64,000 bases of DNA from Zonotrichia leucophrys gambelii (GCF_028769735.1 NC_088171.1:67721216-67785215), one strand, 5' to 3'; shown: positions 52,293 to 63,938, numbered from the stretch's first letter. Made by a program: numbers and translations. Notes: generated by a model from the letters alone, not told the origin.

Positions 52293-52436
52293 GGTGTAGT
52301 AGAAATGGGCCGAAAGAGCAGTGTATTTAATGTGCTCTGTCTCCTCTTGTGTGCTTGCTGGTTCACATTCAGCTGGGGTAAACCTCCCTGTGTGAGCAGG
52401 TCTTCTCAGACTTGCTCTCTGTTGCTGGGATAGCAG
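52293..52436 (+). other. Exon-like block with short signal-peptide-like frame
   Basis: A long pyrimidine tract (52250-52286) leads to AAACCAG, a strong splice acceptor. An ATG follows at 52305 with G at -3 and G at +4, opening a 42-codon frame. Its start, MGRKSSVFNVLCLLLCACWF, has a basic n-region and a Leu/Cys-rich hydrophobic core, then TFSWGKPPC, which is the shape of a secretory signal peptide. Possible donors are TGT|GTGAGC at about 52391 (in phase after GKPPC) and CAG|GTGAGA at 52437, just after the frame's TAG stop. It lies about 690 bp beyond the LY86 3' end on the opposite strand. No gene was recognised. It could be a lncRNA exon or chance. Confidence 0.3.
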
Positions 52437-53121
52437 GTGAGAGTTTTGCTGCACAAGAAGAAAACAAGAGACTCTCCCTTGCTGCTAGCTCTTGGCCGCT
52501 CTGAGGTGTTGGTCATCTGTGCACCAGGGATCCTTTGGCTGCTCAGGAATTTGTTTGAGCTGCAGAATGTGGGTGTGTAGGATGGAGGCCATATGTCAGA
52601 GCTTCTGGGTGGCCAGATGTGAGCCACAGCTGCCCCAGCTGTACATGCTGAACCTCTCCAACATGAGTAATGCAGTCCAATGCTTGTGACCAGCCTTTGT
52701 AAAGTTGTGCTCAGCTCCAGGAGCCTCCTGTGTCCCTGATTCCTGCCTATACCTTTTCAAATCATAACTCAACCCTACTCCATGGCAGGATCCCAAACAG
52801 GTCTCTACACTCTCCAAGCCAAGATCCTAATCCCATGTGCTGCCCTGTGCTTGGTTATCTATCTACCCATCAGTTATGTCAGCCACAAAGGCTCCTGGAA
52901 TGAGATGGTTTGGGCATGTGCTGCACTTGGAATATAATTTGTGTTACTTCTCATGGGGCTTCAAAGCAAGGAACAGTTTTTCCTCTGTGAATATAAAATA
53001 TGTGTAAATATGACTGATACTTCATATTTAAAATGTGCTCTTTGAACTTGTTTCCCTCATCATCCTTTTCCCCCCTTAAAGTTTGGAGAGATCTGAGAAT
53101 CATGATAAAAAATGAGAAAAA

Positions 53122-53771
53122 ACAGCCTTTCATTATGAATTTATTAAGAAGCAAGAAGAGCACATAGCCTAAGTACAGAATGATTCACGCATCCATTAAA
53201 AGACATTACAGAACAAAAAATTCCAGGTAGACTCCATAAGACTAGAATGATATGAATCCAGTGACATGAAATTGATCACTGGAAAAAAGGCATGTTCATC
53301 CTATTTCCTTTTGTTTTGTAGTTATAACAAAAGCTGTGCTAGTGGAATATCCAGACAGGCTCCAGAGAAGATTTAAGATGTTGAGTTCTGTAACTGCATA
53401 ATATGTGATATATGTGAAAGTCATCTTCTAGCCTGTGTTAGAAATGGATACCTCCATAACTTACTGCAAAAAGTGTTTAGGCTCTCGCCTGTTCTGCCTC
53501 ATGCTATTTTCATCCTAAGATGAAAGTGTTGGTATTGGATACTTTCTTTTTACAGCTGTATATATTAGAAGAAAAAAGTAGGCTACAGTGTGCGTTTAGA
53601 GATAAAATTACCACTAGAGGATCTAGTAACTTCTTGAAAATAGCAAATTTATAAAGGGGAACAGCATGAGAATCACCATGTGAGGATTATTTTCTTCAGA
53701 ATCATTGTAGCATGCAAGCAGCCTAATTGACTTGAATAGTAGTCTGTAGCTTTCATGAAATCGGTTTGTTG
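53122..53771 (-). other. LY86: LY86 3' untranslated region
   Basis: The region runs about 650 nt from the TAG stop to the inferred cleavage site. I scanned for canonical AATAAA or ATTAAA on the minus strand and the first one is at 53140-53145. A T-rich stretch follows, as expected for a downstream element. The sequence is AT-rich with no repeat recognised. The exact cleavage point is inferred, with an uncertainty of about 10 nt. Confidence 0.75.
53140..53145 (-). promoter_or_regulatory. LY86 polyadenylation signal AATAAA
   Basis: The plus strand reads TTTATT, giving AATAAA on the LY86 strand. About 20 nt further along, the minus strand has GGCTGTTTTTTCTC followed by another T run, a typical U-rich downstream element. 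It is the only canonical signal in the first 630 nt after the stop codon. Confidence 0.75.
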
Positions 53772-53867
53772 CTAATAATAGTCTAAATAATTTTTCACAG
53801 TAAAATCAGCACAAGCGACAATGACGTGATCTTGATTAGTCAGCTTTGCTGAAACAGTGTAGTCTCC
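53772..53867 (-). CDS. LY86: LY86 exon 5 (terminal coding exon with stop)
   Basis: The minus-strand acceptor is TTTTTCTCATACAG, followed directly by GGA in phase 0. The 31 codons start GDYTVSAKLTNQD, continue through VIVACADFTVKN, and end YLDYY before a TAG stop at 53772-53774. Human MD-1 has GEYQVLLELY...STVACANATIMCS here, so the conserved cysteine in ACA and the start of the last beta strands match. The tail differs from mammals: the human protein ends in a Cys-Ser, while this one has a tyrosine-rich NYLDYY end, which I recall as also present in chicken MD-1 except for the extra Tyr. No N-glycosylation sequon is seen in this exon. Confidence 0.94.
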   Translation of the reverse strand, partial: GDYTVSAKLTNQDHVIVACADFTVKNYLDYY

Positions 53868-56819
53868 CTGTATGAGAAAAATGCAAAGCAAGAGATTAGC
53901 CCATCAGTACTATATAACTGCTTAAGTTTCTGACTCCTCTTTTTAGAAACAGGACAATTCTTTTCCCATCAAGTTTCTCCAAAACCTTCCTGCTCCAAAT
54001 GTTTCATAGGTGGTAAAGGATGTGCCCATATTTTCTGCCAAAATACTCTCCTCAGGGATATCAATGCTGACAGCACAAACTGAAAATTAAACAGTGCAAG
54101 GGGAATGAAATATTTTGCTGCATTAAAAAATCTCTTCAAATCTATAAATTACGTAAATCTGTAAATTCTCATGATTCTTATAAGCAAGCACAATATGGCC
54201 TGTGCTGTTTAGTAACTGGAAAAAGAGGTGGTCAATTCTCTGGCACTTCTCTTACATGGATCTTGTTGTTCAGTGTTAGTGATATGAATTTTTATAACAG
54301 AGTGCACTGGGGGAAGTGTGTGTATAGATGACTCAATCTATAATGAATTCCTATATAATAAAACAAGAAGTAGTCTGATTTCCAATTGTGTAGTTGAAAG
54401 GATGAATTCAGGCTTTGGGGGAGAACTCATATCATTACCAAAAAAAAATAAAAAAAAATCTGAGCCTTAAAGAAGCCATGGCTATCTTGTATAGGTCAAG
54501 ATTGCTCTCTCCAGACACTTGGAGAAGCACTGTACGGGGAGGTGACCAAGGTGGCTTTAGCAGATTTGGAAGAAGAGGTGAACTAGATTTATTCACTGGC
54601 ATATTGGTATATTGCTGGCTCTGCAGTTATTATTTCTGGATTTTTTTGCTGGAGCACAGGGGAGAGCAAAATGTGGGGTAGGAGAGGTTGGCAGCAGTGA
54701 CCTCCTCGCTTTGAACCACAGAATGCTCCTGCCCTGTTTAGAGCCTTTCTGGCTGTGGAGTAGGAGGAATGGCTGAAATGAGTCAGGCTTCTTGGCATTT
54801 GCCTTTTATAATGGGATTTTTAAAGCAATACCTGGTCTGTGTCCTCATAGAGAGGTTCAAGAGTAAAACCTAAATTTAGAGAGAGGCCCAATGGCAACCT
54901 GCTCCTGAGAATAGAGCCTGGTTGTAATTCCTGTGTGGAGTGTGCAAACACCCCTCAGGCTTCTCGGATGAGGCTGTTCTTTGCAATGAGCAGAAGATGA
55001 TTGCTGTATGGAATAATTCCTTTTTGTGGTGTTGTTTGCCTGATTGATTAATTAACAAAAGAGGCTTCCTATTCCTTTTCTCACAAGTATATTAACTCTC
55101 TAAAAGCTTATAGTTTAATTCACGGAAGAGACTTCATAATAACTAATTTCCATTGCTTATTAGTGGTTAGATTTCTTTTTTCTCCTTCAGAATAATTTTT
55201 TGCTTGTGGTGAAAAATGTTATTAAAAGAGGCTTGTGATCAGTCTTGGAGTTTCTGGCTCCAGAAACTAGCTGAAAATTCAGCTAATTTGCCCAGAACTG
55301 GAGTTTTACTGGTCTGTGTGCATGTTTCTGTGGCTTCTCCTTGGTTTAAAGACCTATTCTTCAGTTTGTCTTGAGGTTTTACTACGAAAGTATGTTAGTA
55401 AAGCTGCTCCTGGAGCAGGATGATGATTGATGTGAGCTCAGGCACTCCTGTGTGAGACATTCAAAAGGCAATGCTCAACACAGCCTCTGTGGGTGTAGCC
55501 TTTAGGGAAGCAGGTTGGTTAGGGTGGGATAACAGCCTGCATAACGGGGGTCCAGCTCCCTGTGTGAAAGCTTTGGGAAAATGAAGGCCCTGGTTGCTGC
55601 TATCACCAAAGGAAGATTGAGACATATGAGATGGTAGCACTTAAGGAGGCTCGATCTTCCCAGAAGCCAGCTATCCTTGTTATCACCTCTGCAGGTCTTG
55701 GCAAGCTCAGTTCTTTGGGACTCATGTCTTTGTTCTGTATCCCTGTTCTGATCCTGTTTTCTTTTCCTGCCTGGAGCAATCCAATACTGAGCAGATCCCA
55801 GACCTCATCTTTGAGCCTCTGACATATATTTTATGTCTGCTGCTGAAGAATTGAGAGCTCATGCTGTGCTTCTCCAAGTAAATCTAAGGGGTATTTGACT
55901 GACCACCTGAACTCTATGCTTTTCTAGTGGTGCCTGTGATCCTTTCTTTGCTACATTCTCAACAAGATGCCTTGATAATCAAAGACTTTGCTTTCTTCCC
56001 TTCAATCCAGTCTCTTCGTTGTATGTCTCTAAAAAATCCTTTGTTATGTACTGATCAAATATATCTTCATGCTGCACCCAGTTAAGAGACTGTTGCATTC
56101 AGCATTTGAATCTATCTTTTTTTGCAGTGTGATTTGGTTGAGCTTCTAGAAGACTTAGCTGTGTGTGGAGTAAAAAGCATCTGTAATGGATGACCAGGAA
56201 ATTCAGAGGAGTGTCTAGAGTACTGCCTGTTTTCTTACCTTCCTAAGAAATTATTTTCTTATTTTAAGGCTCCATAAATTCAGAGAAAGTATTCTTGACC
56301 TAATAACTTGTACCTTCAGTTGCCACCTAGAAGACCTTGGTCTCTCTGCCTGACACCATGTACGTACAGTGGAACACTTTCAATTGCAATAGTTATCTAA
56401 AATGCTTTTATAGCCAGACAGGATGAATGAGCTTCTCCAAATTGTTCAGTTCACTAAGGGCTGAGCAAAATTGCAGCCTTGGTCTCTTGGGAGTCCCCTG
56501 GAACTGCTTCTTTTCTTGCTATTTTAAGAGTAAGAGAGGGGGAGCTACTAAAGAACTCTATGGCTGTCTGACTTAATGCTGGTACAGACATCTGCTATCC
56601 TGAAAAAAAAATTGTTGCTGGATAGTAGTGCCTCTGTAACTCTTTATAAGCAAAGCAACTTAATTTCATGTTGAAGAGGATTATTCATATAAAACACTAT
56701 CAGATCCAGTGTGCCAGCTGGGGAAGCCTGGAATGTGCTGGGGTGATTGCTGGTAGTCCTCTGACCATACCTCATCTGGGAAGCCCTTCTGCTTGGGAAC
56801 ACAGCTGCAACCAACTTAC
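53868..56819 (-). other. LY86: LY86 intron 4
   Basis: A 2,952-bp intron bounded by GTAAGT (minus-strand donor next to 56820) and ATACAG (acceptor next to 53867). It is AT-rich, with an A-rich tract at 54440-54458. I see no other exon or recognisable transposon in it. Confidence 0.88.
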
Positions 56820-56872
56820 CTGAGGGATTTCTTTGATTCCCAGTGTGACTGGCCCCTCATAATGGAGATGCT
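56820..56872 (-). CDS. LY86: LY86 exon 4 (short internal coding exon)
   Basis: This 53-bp exon has the acceptor TTGCTTTCCAG and a perfect CAG|GTAAGT donor on the minus strand. Its first two bases complete the Glu split with exon 3. The remaining 17 codons read HLHYEGPVTLGIKEIPQ. Human MD-1 has QIYYAGPVNNPEFTIPQ at this place, so the length, the GPV core and the final IPQ match. MD-2 also has a comparably short exon 4, an organisation shared by the family. A His occupies the position where human has the first of two Tyr. The exon is too short to be visible as an isolated reading frame. It was located from the protein motif and then confirmed by its splice sites and phase. Confidence 0.93.
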
Positions 56873-59800
56873 CTGGAAAGCAACAAAGGTGACGGATGGT
56901 TAGACATGCAGCATGGGAAGGAAAAAGTCAGCTGATCATAGATGCTTTTTTGGTAGTGGCGTTTCAGAGCCTCCAGTGACAAGTATTATGGAACTGCAAA
57001 ATGCTCCATACACAGTCCTGCAACAGCCCCCTTAGGGGAAATATCAGGATATCTACTGCCTTATGGGGAAAGCAAGGCAGAGCTTGGGCTCAACCAGCAT
57101 CTGCAGCCCATGTGAATGGAAAAGGGGCACATCTTTGCACAACCAGGTGGGAGTACCTATGTCATCACACATCCTGAAAATGAAAGGGGAGGGGGGGACT
57201 GCCAGGCTCAAGTCCTTCAGCATGAACTATCAAACACCTGCAACTGCAGCAGTCAAAAAGTACTGTTTTGGTAACTTTTAGAAAAACCGATCTGAGCTGA
57301 GTATTTCTGTAGGTGTGTACTCTTGACTGCTTGCTGAACATGACTTTAAAGTAATAAAAGCATGTCTGTCTCTCTGCTGAGGGAGCATTCAGCAAGAAGT
57401 TATATGAGGTATTAAAGCCATCACAACCGTGTTGGTGACTGGAATAGAGCCTGGGAGTTCCACCTTCCAATCCTCATCTCCCTAATCGTACGAGGCATGC
57501 TTGCTCTTGGCTGTTGAAGAAAGGGCAACTTTGGCATTAATGGAGAGAATTAGCAAGCTGTTCTGCAGTTCCTCCTACTTCTTCATAGCTTACTGGGCCA
57601 AACTGTGCAGACTTGACTGAAAATAAAACTTGTAGATGTTTCACTATTTCAGAATTTCTTGCACAACTTGCCCCACACAAGTCATGGAAAAGTCTAAGAA
57701 CTGTTTAAGGATTCTTTTTTGTAGGTGTCATGAAATATTCCTTACTTTGACAGTGACAGAGGAGTGTTTCATCATGTTTATATGAATATGTGCTGGCATT
57801 TTGATGCTTGTCACTTCTAGAGAGTTTTAGTCTAGTCTCACTGTTTCTTGTGAAAGGTTGGATAAAAGATCTTTAGATTGTATGGTCCATCCATCTTGCC
57901 ATACATGGACTTGGAAAACAGTCCACAAAAGTTTTTCCCACAAATTACATGAAATGTTAGTCTTGTAACAAAATTATATGAAACAATCATGACAATAAGA
58001 TAAACTAGGAAAAGGAGAAACCTGAGATATCACCAGTGTTCTACACCTTTGCATTAGTGAGAAGTTTGTTTCATGTAATGCCGTGATGATCCTGGGAGGT
58101 GGAGAAGGTGCAAAACAACTTAGTGTTGCCCTGAAAAACCTAATCCCAAAACAGAGAACAGAATAAGTACGTCTTGGTTTGTCAATCTCAAACTGATCAG
58201 CTATGCTACAGCAATTGTACTGTAGTCATTCCCCTCTGCAACCCTGGCTAATTCGTGTGGACAGCAAGAAGTCTTGTTGTTTTCAGAGAGTCGTCGCCAT
58301 CACCACTCGCTTCTGTGCACGAAGCCAGAGCCCAGGAGTCTGACACATCTCCACTGCAGTGAGCAGTGACTCAAAAATTTTAAAAATACAGTACAGCCCA
58401 CCTCTTGGTTCACAGCTTTAATAGACTCTAAATGAGAATTAAAGGCACTGAAGGCTGCATAATGATGAGTGCCTCCCCTGGGAGCTGTGTGTGTCAATGT
58501 GATCTAAGACATATTTGGAGCTGCCCCCTCAGGGTGGTGTGGGCCATGCAGTGCTGGGGCTCGTGCTTTGCGTGTCCTTTTGTTCAGCAGAGAGCCTTGC
58601 AGGGCTGCCTTTTCTTCAGCCAACTCACAGCCTAGCAAATCTTGGGTGACAGCAGAGGAGGGTGGAGAGGAAACTGGCTGTAAACAATCACCCAAAGCCT
58701 TCTGCATGGGGACATGGAAGCTTCTCTTGGATCACGTGGCTTGTTAGGATCTCATCTAGGCTCTCAGAAAGCCATCCAGAATCTAAAAACATAGATGCAG
58801 CATTCAGGCTCTGCAAAGCCTGTATTTTAAAATGAAGTAGGTGTCATCAGGCCATAAATTTGCTTCTGAAATTATGGCAATGCTAATCTCTCATCTAGTG
58901 TAGGTAGAAGCTATTTTTCCCCACACACTTCACTGTGATAAAGTAACTAGATGAATGTGGTCTCAGGGCTCTGCCTCAGCCCACTCTGAGAAGTTTTCCT
59001 TGATTGCTCTGATATGTTGTAGCTATGCCTTTGCTCTGTTATCAAAGAAATCATTGTCATGGGCTGTATTATCTTTTAGGGAGCCTTCAAATGTGGAGCA
59101 GCAGGTGCTGCTTGTCCAGTTTGAGGTCTGCATTTACTGCTTTATGCTTCAGTTTTACCCTTATTTAGCTCTTTTTAAACAGTGGTTCAGCTGAATCATA
59201 TGTAGGTACTGGAGAAAGTCCAGTGAAAGGCCACTGATATAATGAAGGGACTGGAACATCTCTCCAATGAGGAGACTGAAGGAGCTGGAGCTGTTCAGCC
59301 TAGAGAACAAAAACATTAGGGGACAGCACATCAATATGTACAAATACCTGAAGTGAGGTTGTAAAAGAGGATGGAGCCAGGCTGTCTCTACTGGTGCCTA
59401 GTGGCAGGGCAAAGAGGCGGTGGGCACAAACTAAAACACAGGAGGCTTCTCCTGAACATCAAGAAAGACTTTTTTTTTACTGTGAGGGTGAGTGAGCACT
59501 GGCAGAGGTTGCCCAGAGAGGTTGTAGAGCATCCATCCTTAGGTATATCTAAAAGCCTTACCCTGCACATGGTCCTGGGCAACTGGCTGTCAGACGGCCC
59601 TGTTTGAAGTATGTGGAACTGAATTAAATGACTTTCCAACCTCAACAATTCTGTGTTCTGTAACCAGTTCTTTAGAAAACTTCTGTAACCTTCCTGGTTT
59701 CAATGGGGGGGAGGAAACTATGCTGCTTTGGAAGTATGTTCTAATAGGAAAGCAAGGGCAGCTTTCATTTTCAGCTAGTTGAGACCTGTCAGGAAATATT

Positions 59801-62800
59801 ATGGATTCATAAATCTGCTGAATTTTATCATTGATATTCACTTTGGACCCTGGAAACTTTAGTGGATCAGGCTTTTCAAAGACCATTCAGTGTTCCAGTT
59901 GCATGGGGATTTCTACTATAATTCCAGAAGTGTAAACATCCTCCAAGGCTTGAAGGACTGCAGTTTATCACAGCATCCTGATTATACATTTTTTCTCCAC
60001 ATATTCATACATTTTTACATTCCTCCATTAAAAGAGGATGAACACATCTGCTGCAGTAAGTATAACTGTCACAAACACTGAGCCTATCTTATTGAAAGAA
60101 TTCTATGGTCTTCCTAGAGAAAAGCCCAAATATGGTTGCAAAAAATGCATACACATTTGGAAGAGCATAAACTATGAGTGCGTTTTTTCAATTAAATATT
60201 CCCCTTTTTCTTTGTCTGCTGGTAATTTATGGTACCTGTCAAGGATGCTGTCATCAGTGATTTGCTTTCAGCCCTTTTTCTTATAGATTTATCTGAAAGT
60301 GATTTCTGTTGAACTGCCTAGAAAATATTTCTATTGTACCACTGAATCAAGGTGATACTACTGTATTTTTGTATCAGCTTTTCACTGTTGTTTCTACCAA
60401 AAGGGACTTAGCCCTTTTCATTGCTAGTGAGCATGCTTTTAGTGGTTTCCAGTCTGAAGCAGAGCTTTCAAATGTGTAAGTAAGAACTTCCTGAGGATTA
60501 CTTCAAATTACGAGTTATCATTTGTCATGAAGATGCCTCTCCTTCCTGACTAAACACCTATAATGAAATTCTCACTCCTCTTTCTCAAATCTTCCCTTCA
60601 CTGAAAATCTTTATGCGTTCTCACACTCCTATACTATATAAAGGCCCTGTACATCTGCACCCACCTCTTCCTTTTTCTATGTTTTAAATATTTTTAGAAC
60701 TTCAATGCTCCATGTTGGAGTTCTTCTAGGACACAATCTTGCACCGATGCAACTGACACAAGCTTCTGTGGGTGCTATGGATGTAGGAATGATGTGAATA
60801 ACTGCCAGCTATAGATGTCTAGTTGAGTGGGAAAAAACATATGTAAATACATGGCCAGGTGAGAAAGATTCACTCTCTTAATGGTGAGGAAAAGGTGAGG
60901 TGAAGGGGCTAAGCAAGATGGCATTGTGTGTCAGCCCAAAGACCTAGCTTTGTGGTATAGCTGCTTTCTCAGAAACAGCAACCAACATTCTTAATGTGAT
61001 AGCCAGTCTTTTAATTCATGTTATGTTCCCTACTTTTATTCACAAGTGCTGTTTTAGAAACTTGCTCACTGTAACACCTGCTGAAAGGGACAATAATGTA
61101 AAAGACTGGAGGTCTGAAGCAAGGTGGGGGTTTCTCTGTGGTCTGGGGTGTGTGCTTAAGGAATTGTGCAAGTGCTCTGATGGTGCCTATGTCAGTCGAG
61201 CCCAAAAGAAAATTTGCAGAGGAGGTAGCTATCTTTTTGTCAGGTGGCTTTGCTTAAGCCTGCAAGCTGTTGTTGGCACATTGCTTAATATTACCCTGGT
61301 AGATCTTCCACTCTGATTTTAGTGATTGCATTGGGAAATGTGTTAAATCTTACGTAACTGTTTTCTTTGGAGGAAATGGGGAATAACCAGCACATTCTAC
61401 TAAAAAAGAGGAAGGCTTGAGTTCACGTTATGCCACAAAGAGTTTAGCAATTGTGTTGCTATTGTTCCTAAATAGGTAATGGCAAATTTCCTTGCAAACT
61501 TTGAGCTAACAACTTCACAACAGACACATAGCTCAAAGAAAAAGATCTTGGAATCCTATTTATGAGCCTGAGTGAGCAGTGCCAGACATGACCTTTGGTT
61601 AACAAAAATAGTAAATACTATATGATTATGATGAACATGAAATCTCCAGCTATTTTAAGTCTTTCCAGCACAGAGAGTATTTCTAGTCATGAAAAACCTG
61701 TAGCATTTTAGGAGAGCAAATATAAATAAAGAAAAAAGTAAACTTCCCTCAAATAACGAAGACTTAGCCACATCCGGCTCTTAAAACTCTCTTTTTCTTG
61801 TAACTTCTGCTCTGCTTTTCCCCACAAGTAAGTGGATCAACAAACCTGTAGAAGGATGATGTTTTGTCTAATTTTGGGAGAGGGAGGGGCAGGCAATTTT
61901 TGGCCTCCTTATGAATGGCAAGCAAATTCTGTGTGAAACTACATTTAAACTCAGGTCAGGTCTGGCCAGATGTGGGAAATGTTGCCCATACAAAAGGGAA
62001 AAAGGGGCTCTCCATGAAAAGCTTCAGTTGAAAGGGCTCTCTGCTCTCCTGTGTCTTAGTAGTCTGCATACTTGGCCATTCACAAGTTGTCCTTCCTGCA
62101 CAGGCATTAGGTCAGATTTACAGCTGTGCTAATATGGTAAATTATGCCTGAACTGCCTTAAATTTGTCTTCAGCTCAATTCTCTGTCCTAAAATATGGGG
62201 TAGATTCAACTGTCAACTAATTAAGAAATACCCCATTTTCAGTTTGAACCTGAGAAAGTTCACTTCTTTCCCACTGTGACTTAATTACTAAATAAAAACA
62301 GCTACTGGATGAGAGGGTGTATATTAAAAAGTGCATGGCAGATGTCTTTGCATTGAAGTAAGAGTACTTCTAAATGAAGATATATAGTATTATTCAAACA
62401 ACCAACTATGTGTTTATGTCATAATGTACTTCAATTAACAGAAACAATTGCCTGTCAGTTTAAGATTAAGAGACTTGGAAACCCCAGGAGGTTTTGGCTT
62501 TCTAGCTTAATGAGTGAATAGCAGTTTGTGCTCAGCTCAGGACTAACTCTACTTCTCCTTAATGTATTCACTGAAGGATGTTATTAAGTACTTCATCAGA
62601 ATAAGATAGTTTTTCAGTAGGTCTGTGGGTGGGTTTTCTCCTCTTGTGATTCAATACACAATTGAAGAAACTTCTGAATTTAATTTTTTTGTCTATCTGG
62701 CTTACATGATTTACATAATTGGTTGCTCATGCAGCATTTCTCTATTATTCTTTGTGATAGTTTTGTGCAGTGTGAAATGTCTTAGTAATTTTCCAGGAAC

Positions 62801-63809
62801 TGTCTTCGCAGTAGTGCTGTGCATGGTCTTTAAACTCATGGCCCTTGCACATGAGTTATTGCAGTGTTATCAGCTTGAAGACGTCAGTGACTCAAGGAAA
62901 GCAGAGCTTCTGTAACTAGCTGGTGCTCTGACAATTCAAACTGCTCTGTGGCTCTACTTGATTTTTTATAAAATCAGCCTAAATAGATGATCATGATATG
63001 AGGATGATTTAAAAATTAATGGATACATGCCTACTGAAGTCCAGAAGCATGACCACAGCTCTTCTGGACATGGCACAGCTAACTTGGCACTACCTAGCCT
63101 GGGTTTGTCAGAAGGGGCCCTGAGGTGCCCCGGTTCGCCTGGGCCCAAAGATGCCTGGGGGGTTTTCTGGGGGCAAGCAATAGCACTCTAAACCAACTAG
63201 AGCAAGTCTTTGCCAGCTGGCAGTGTGACTGGCATGAGCTGAATTCATCTGACTGCTGCATAGGCACATGTTGAACTGAAAGATGCAAACCATAGATGGT
63301 AGCAAATAGTATCTTGTTCCAAATATCCTTATTCAAGCATATTTCCTCATAAAGTGATTTAAGAATTGCCTTTAAGGACAGGAGGTGTGACTTCCTTAAT
63401 AGTGAAGAACATATTCAGAATAGTTGTTTATTTGCTCAGCCATTTCTTTTACAGAAGTAGCCTTTATTTTTGTCATACTTCTTGCTCACATGACAAGCAC
63501 GTGCCTCTAAATAGGGCTTATGAACCTCCCTGCTGGTGCATGGGGGTCACATAACCACAGTTACTTTTAATGGACTTGAAATCTCAGGGGTGTGCAATAT
63601 TCTGTGATTAAAAGTAAAGCAAACAGGTTGGGGGGAAAAGCAGGCCCTTAAATTAAAATGTCTCTGTCCTACTGCGTTCCTGTCACCATTAACATGCTGG
63701 TGAAGTAAACAGAACATTACAATGTATTGGTGCAGTCAACAGCACAGCAGGCACATCCTGCTTGGAGTATTCAGTAGCCATCAAACACTGAGAGCGCCAC
63801 CTAAATTAC
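56873..63809 (-). other. LY86: LY86 intron 3
   Basis: A 6,937-bp intron bounded by GTAATT at the exon 3 donor and TTTCCAG at the exon 4 acceptor. It contains one CR1 fragment (59195-59662) lying antisense to LY86. A GC-rich patch at 63105-63175 stands out in otherwise AT-rich sequence. No additional coding exon was recognised. Confidence 0.88.
59195..59662 (+). mobile_element. CR1 LINE, 3' end with ORF2 remnant, in LY86 intron 3
   Basis: The sense strand keeps TGAAGGAGCTGGAGCTGTTC, AGCCTAGAGAACAAAAACAT, GAGCACTGGCAGAGGTTGCC, CAGAGAGGTTGTAGAGCATC and a 3'UTR ending ACTTTCCAACCTCAACAATTC. It stops in TTCTGTGTTCTGTAACC, which resembles the terminal 8-bp repeat. The frame HKLKHRRLLLNIKKDFFFTV then SEHWQRLPREVVEHPSL is the conserved ORF2 C-terminus. 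An in-frame stop after YKYLK shows it is inactive. It is 5'-truncated to about 470 bp and antisense to the host gene. Confidence 0.92.
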
Positions 63810-63938
63810 CTCCTTTCTTCTTTCCACAGAAAATAAGCTTGGAATGACCCGGCCCGCAAAGCGTCTCGGAGTAGGTTAGGACAGTCCTTCCGTTTACGAT
63901 CATGTTCAGCTTGATATAGAGCTCCTTGATGCTGTGTC
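63810..63938 (-). CDS. LY86: LY86 exon 3 (internal coding exon)
   Basis: This 129-bp exon is flanked on the minus strand by a pyrimidine-rich acceptor ending TTTGTGTATAG and by a GGAG|GTAATT donor. Two bases finish a codon begun in exon 2. They are followed by 42 complete codons and one base of a split Glu codon. The translation starts HSIKELYIKLNM and runs through NGRTVLTYSETLCGPG to KLIFCGKKKG. It aligns with the human MD-1 segment DIKELF...FSYPIC...FSFCGRRKGE, including both cysteines and the exon boundary inside the KG-E codon. In the ML fold this segment supplies central strands of the beta-sandwich cup. Codon use shows no decay. The donor is GTAATT rather than GTAAGT, somewhat weak but acceptable. 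Confidence 0.94.

Larger units (their letters stand above)
44533..53121. other. Non-coding sequence downstream of LY86
   Basis: Includes a T run (44720-44733), a TTTG repeat (45115-45138), a 17-nt A run (45317-45333), a 9-nt G run (49208-49216), the inverted repeat at 51734 and the exon-like block at 52293. Otherwise nothing is recognised. Confidence 0.6.

Noticed and set aside
1..53121. Coding exons of human-syntenic neighbours RREB1, F13A1 or NRN1
   Set aside because: I looked for zinc-finger (CxxC...HxxxH), transglutaminase and neuritin-like motifs in the open frames and found none.
63039..63069. 9-bp inverted repeat GTCCAGAAG / CTTCTGGAC in LY86 intron 3
   Set aside because: Several inverted repeats of this length and spacing are expected by chance in 64 kb.
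63820..63832. Plus-strand acceptor-like TTCTTCTTTCCACAG
   Set aside because: It is the reverse complement of the Lys-rich end of LY86 exon 3, so the pyrimidine tract follows from the coding sequence of the other strand.
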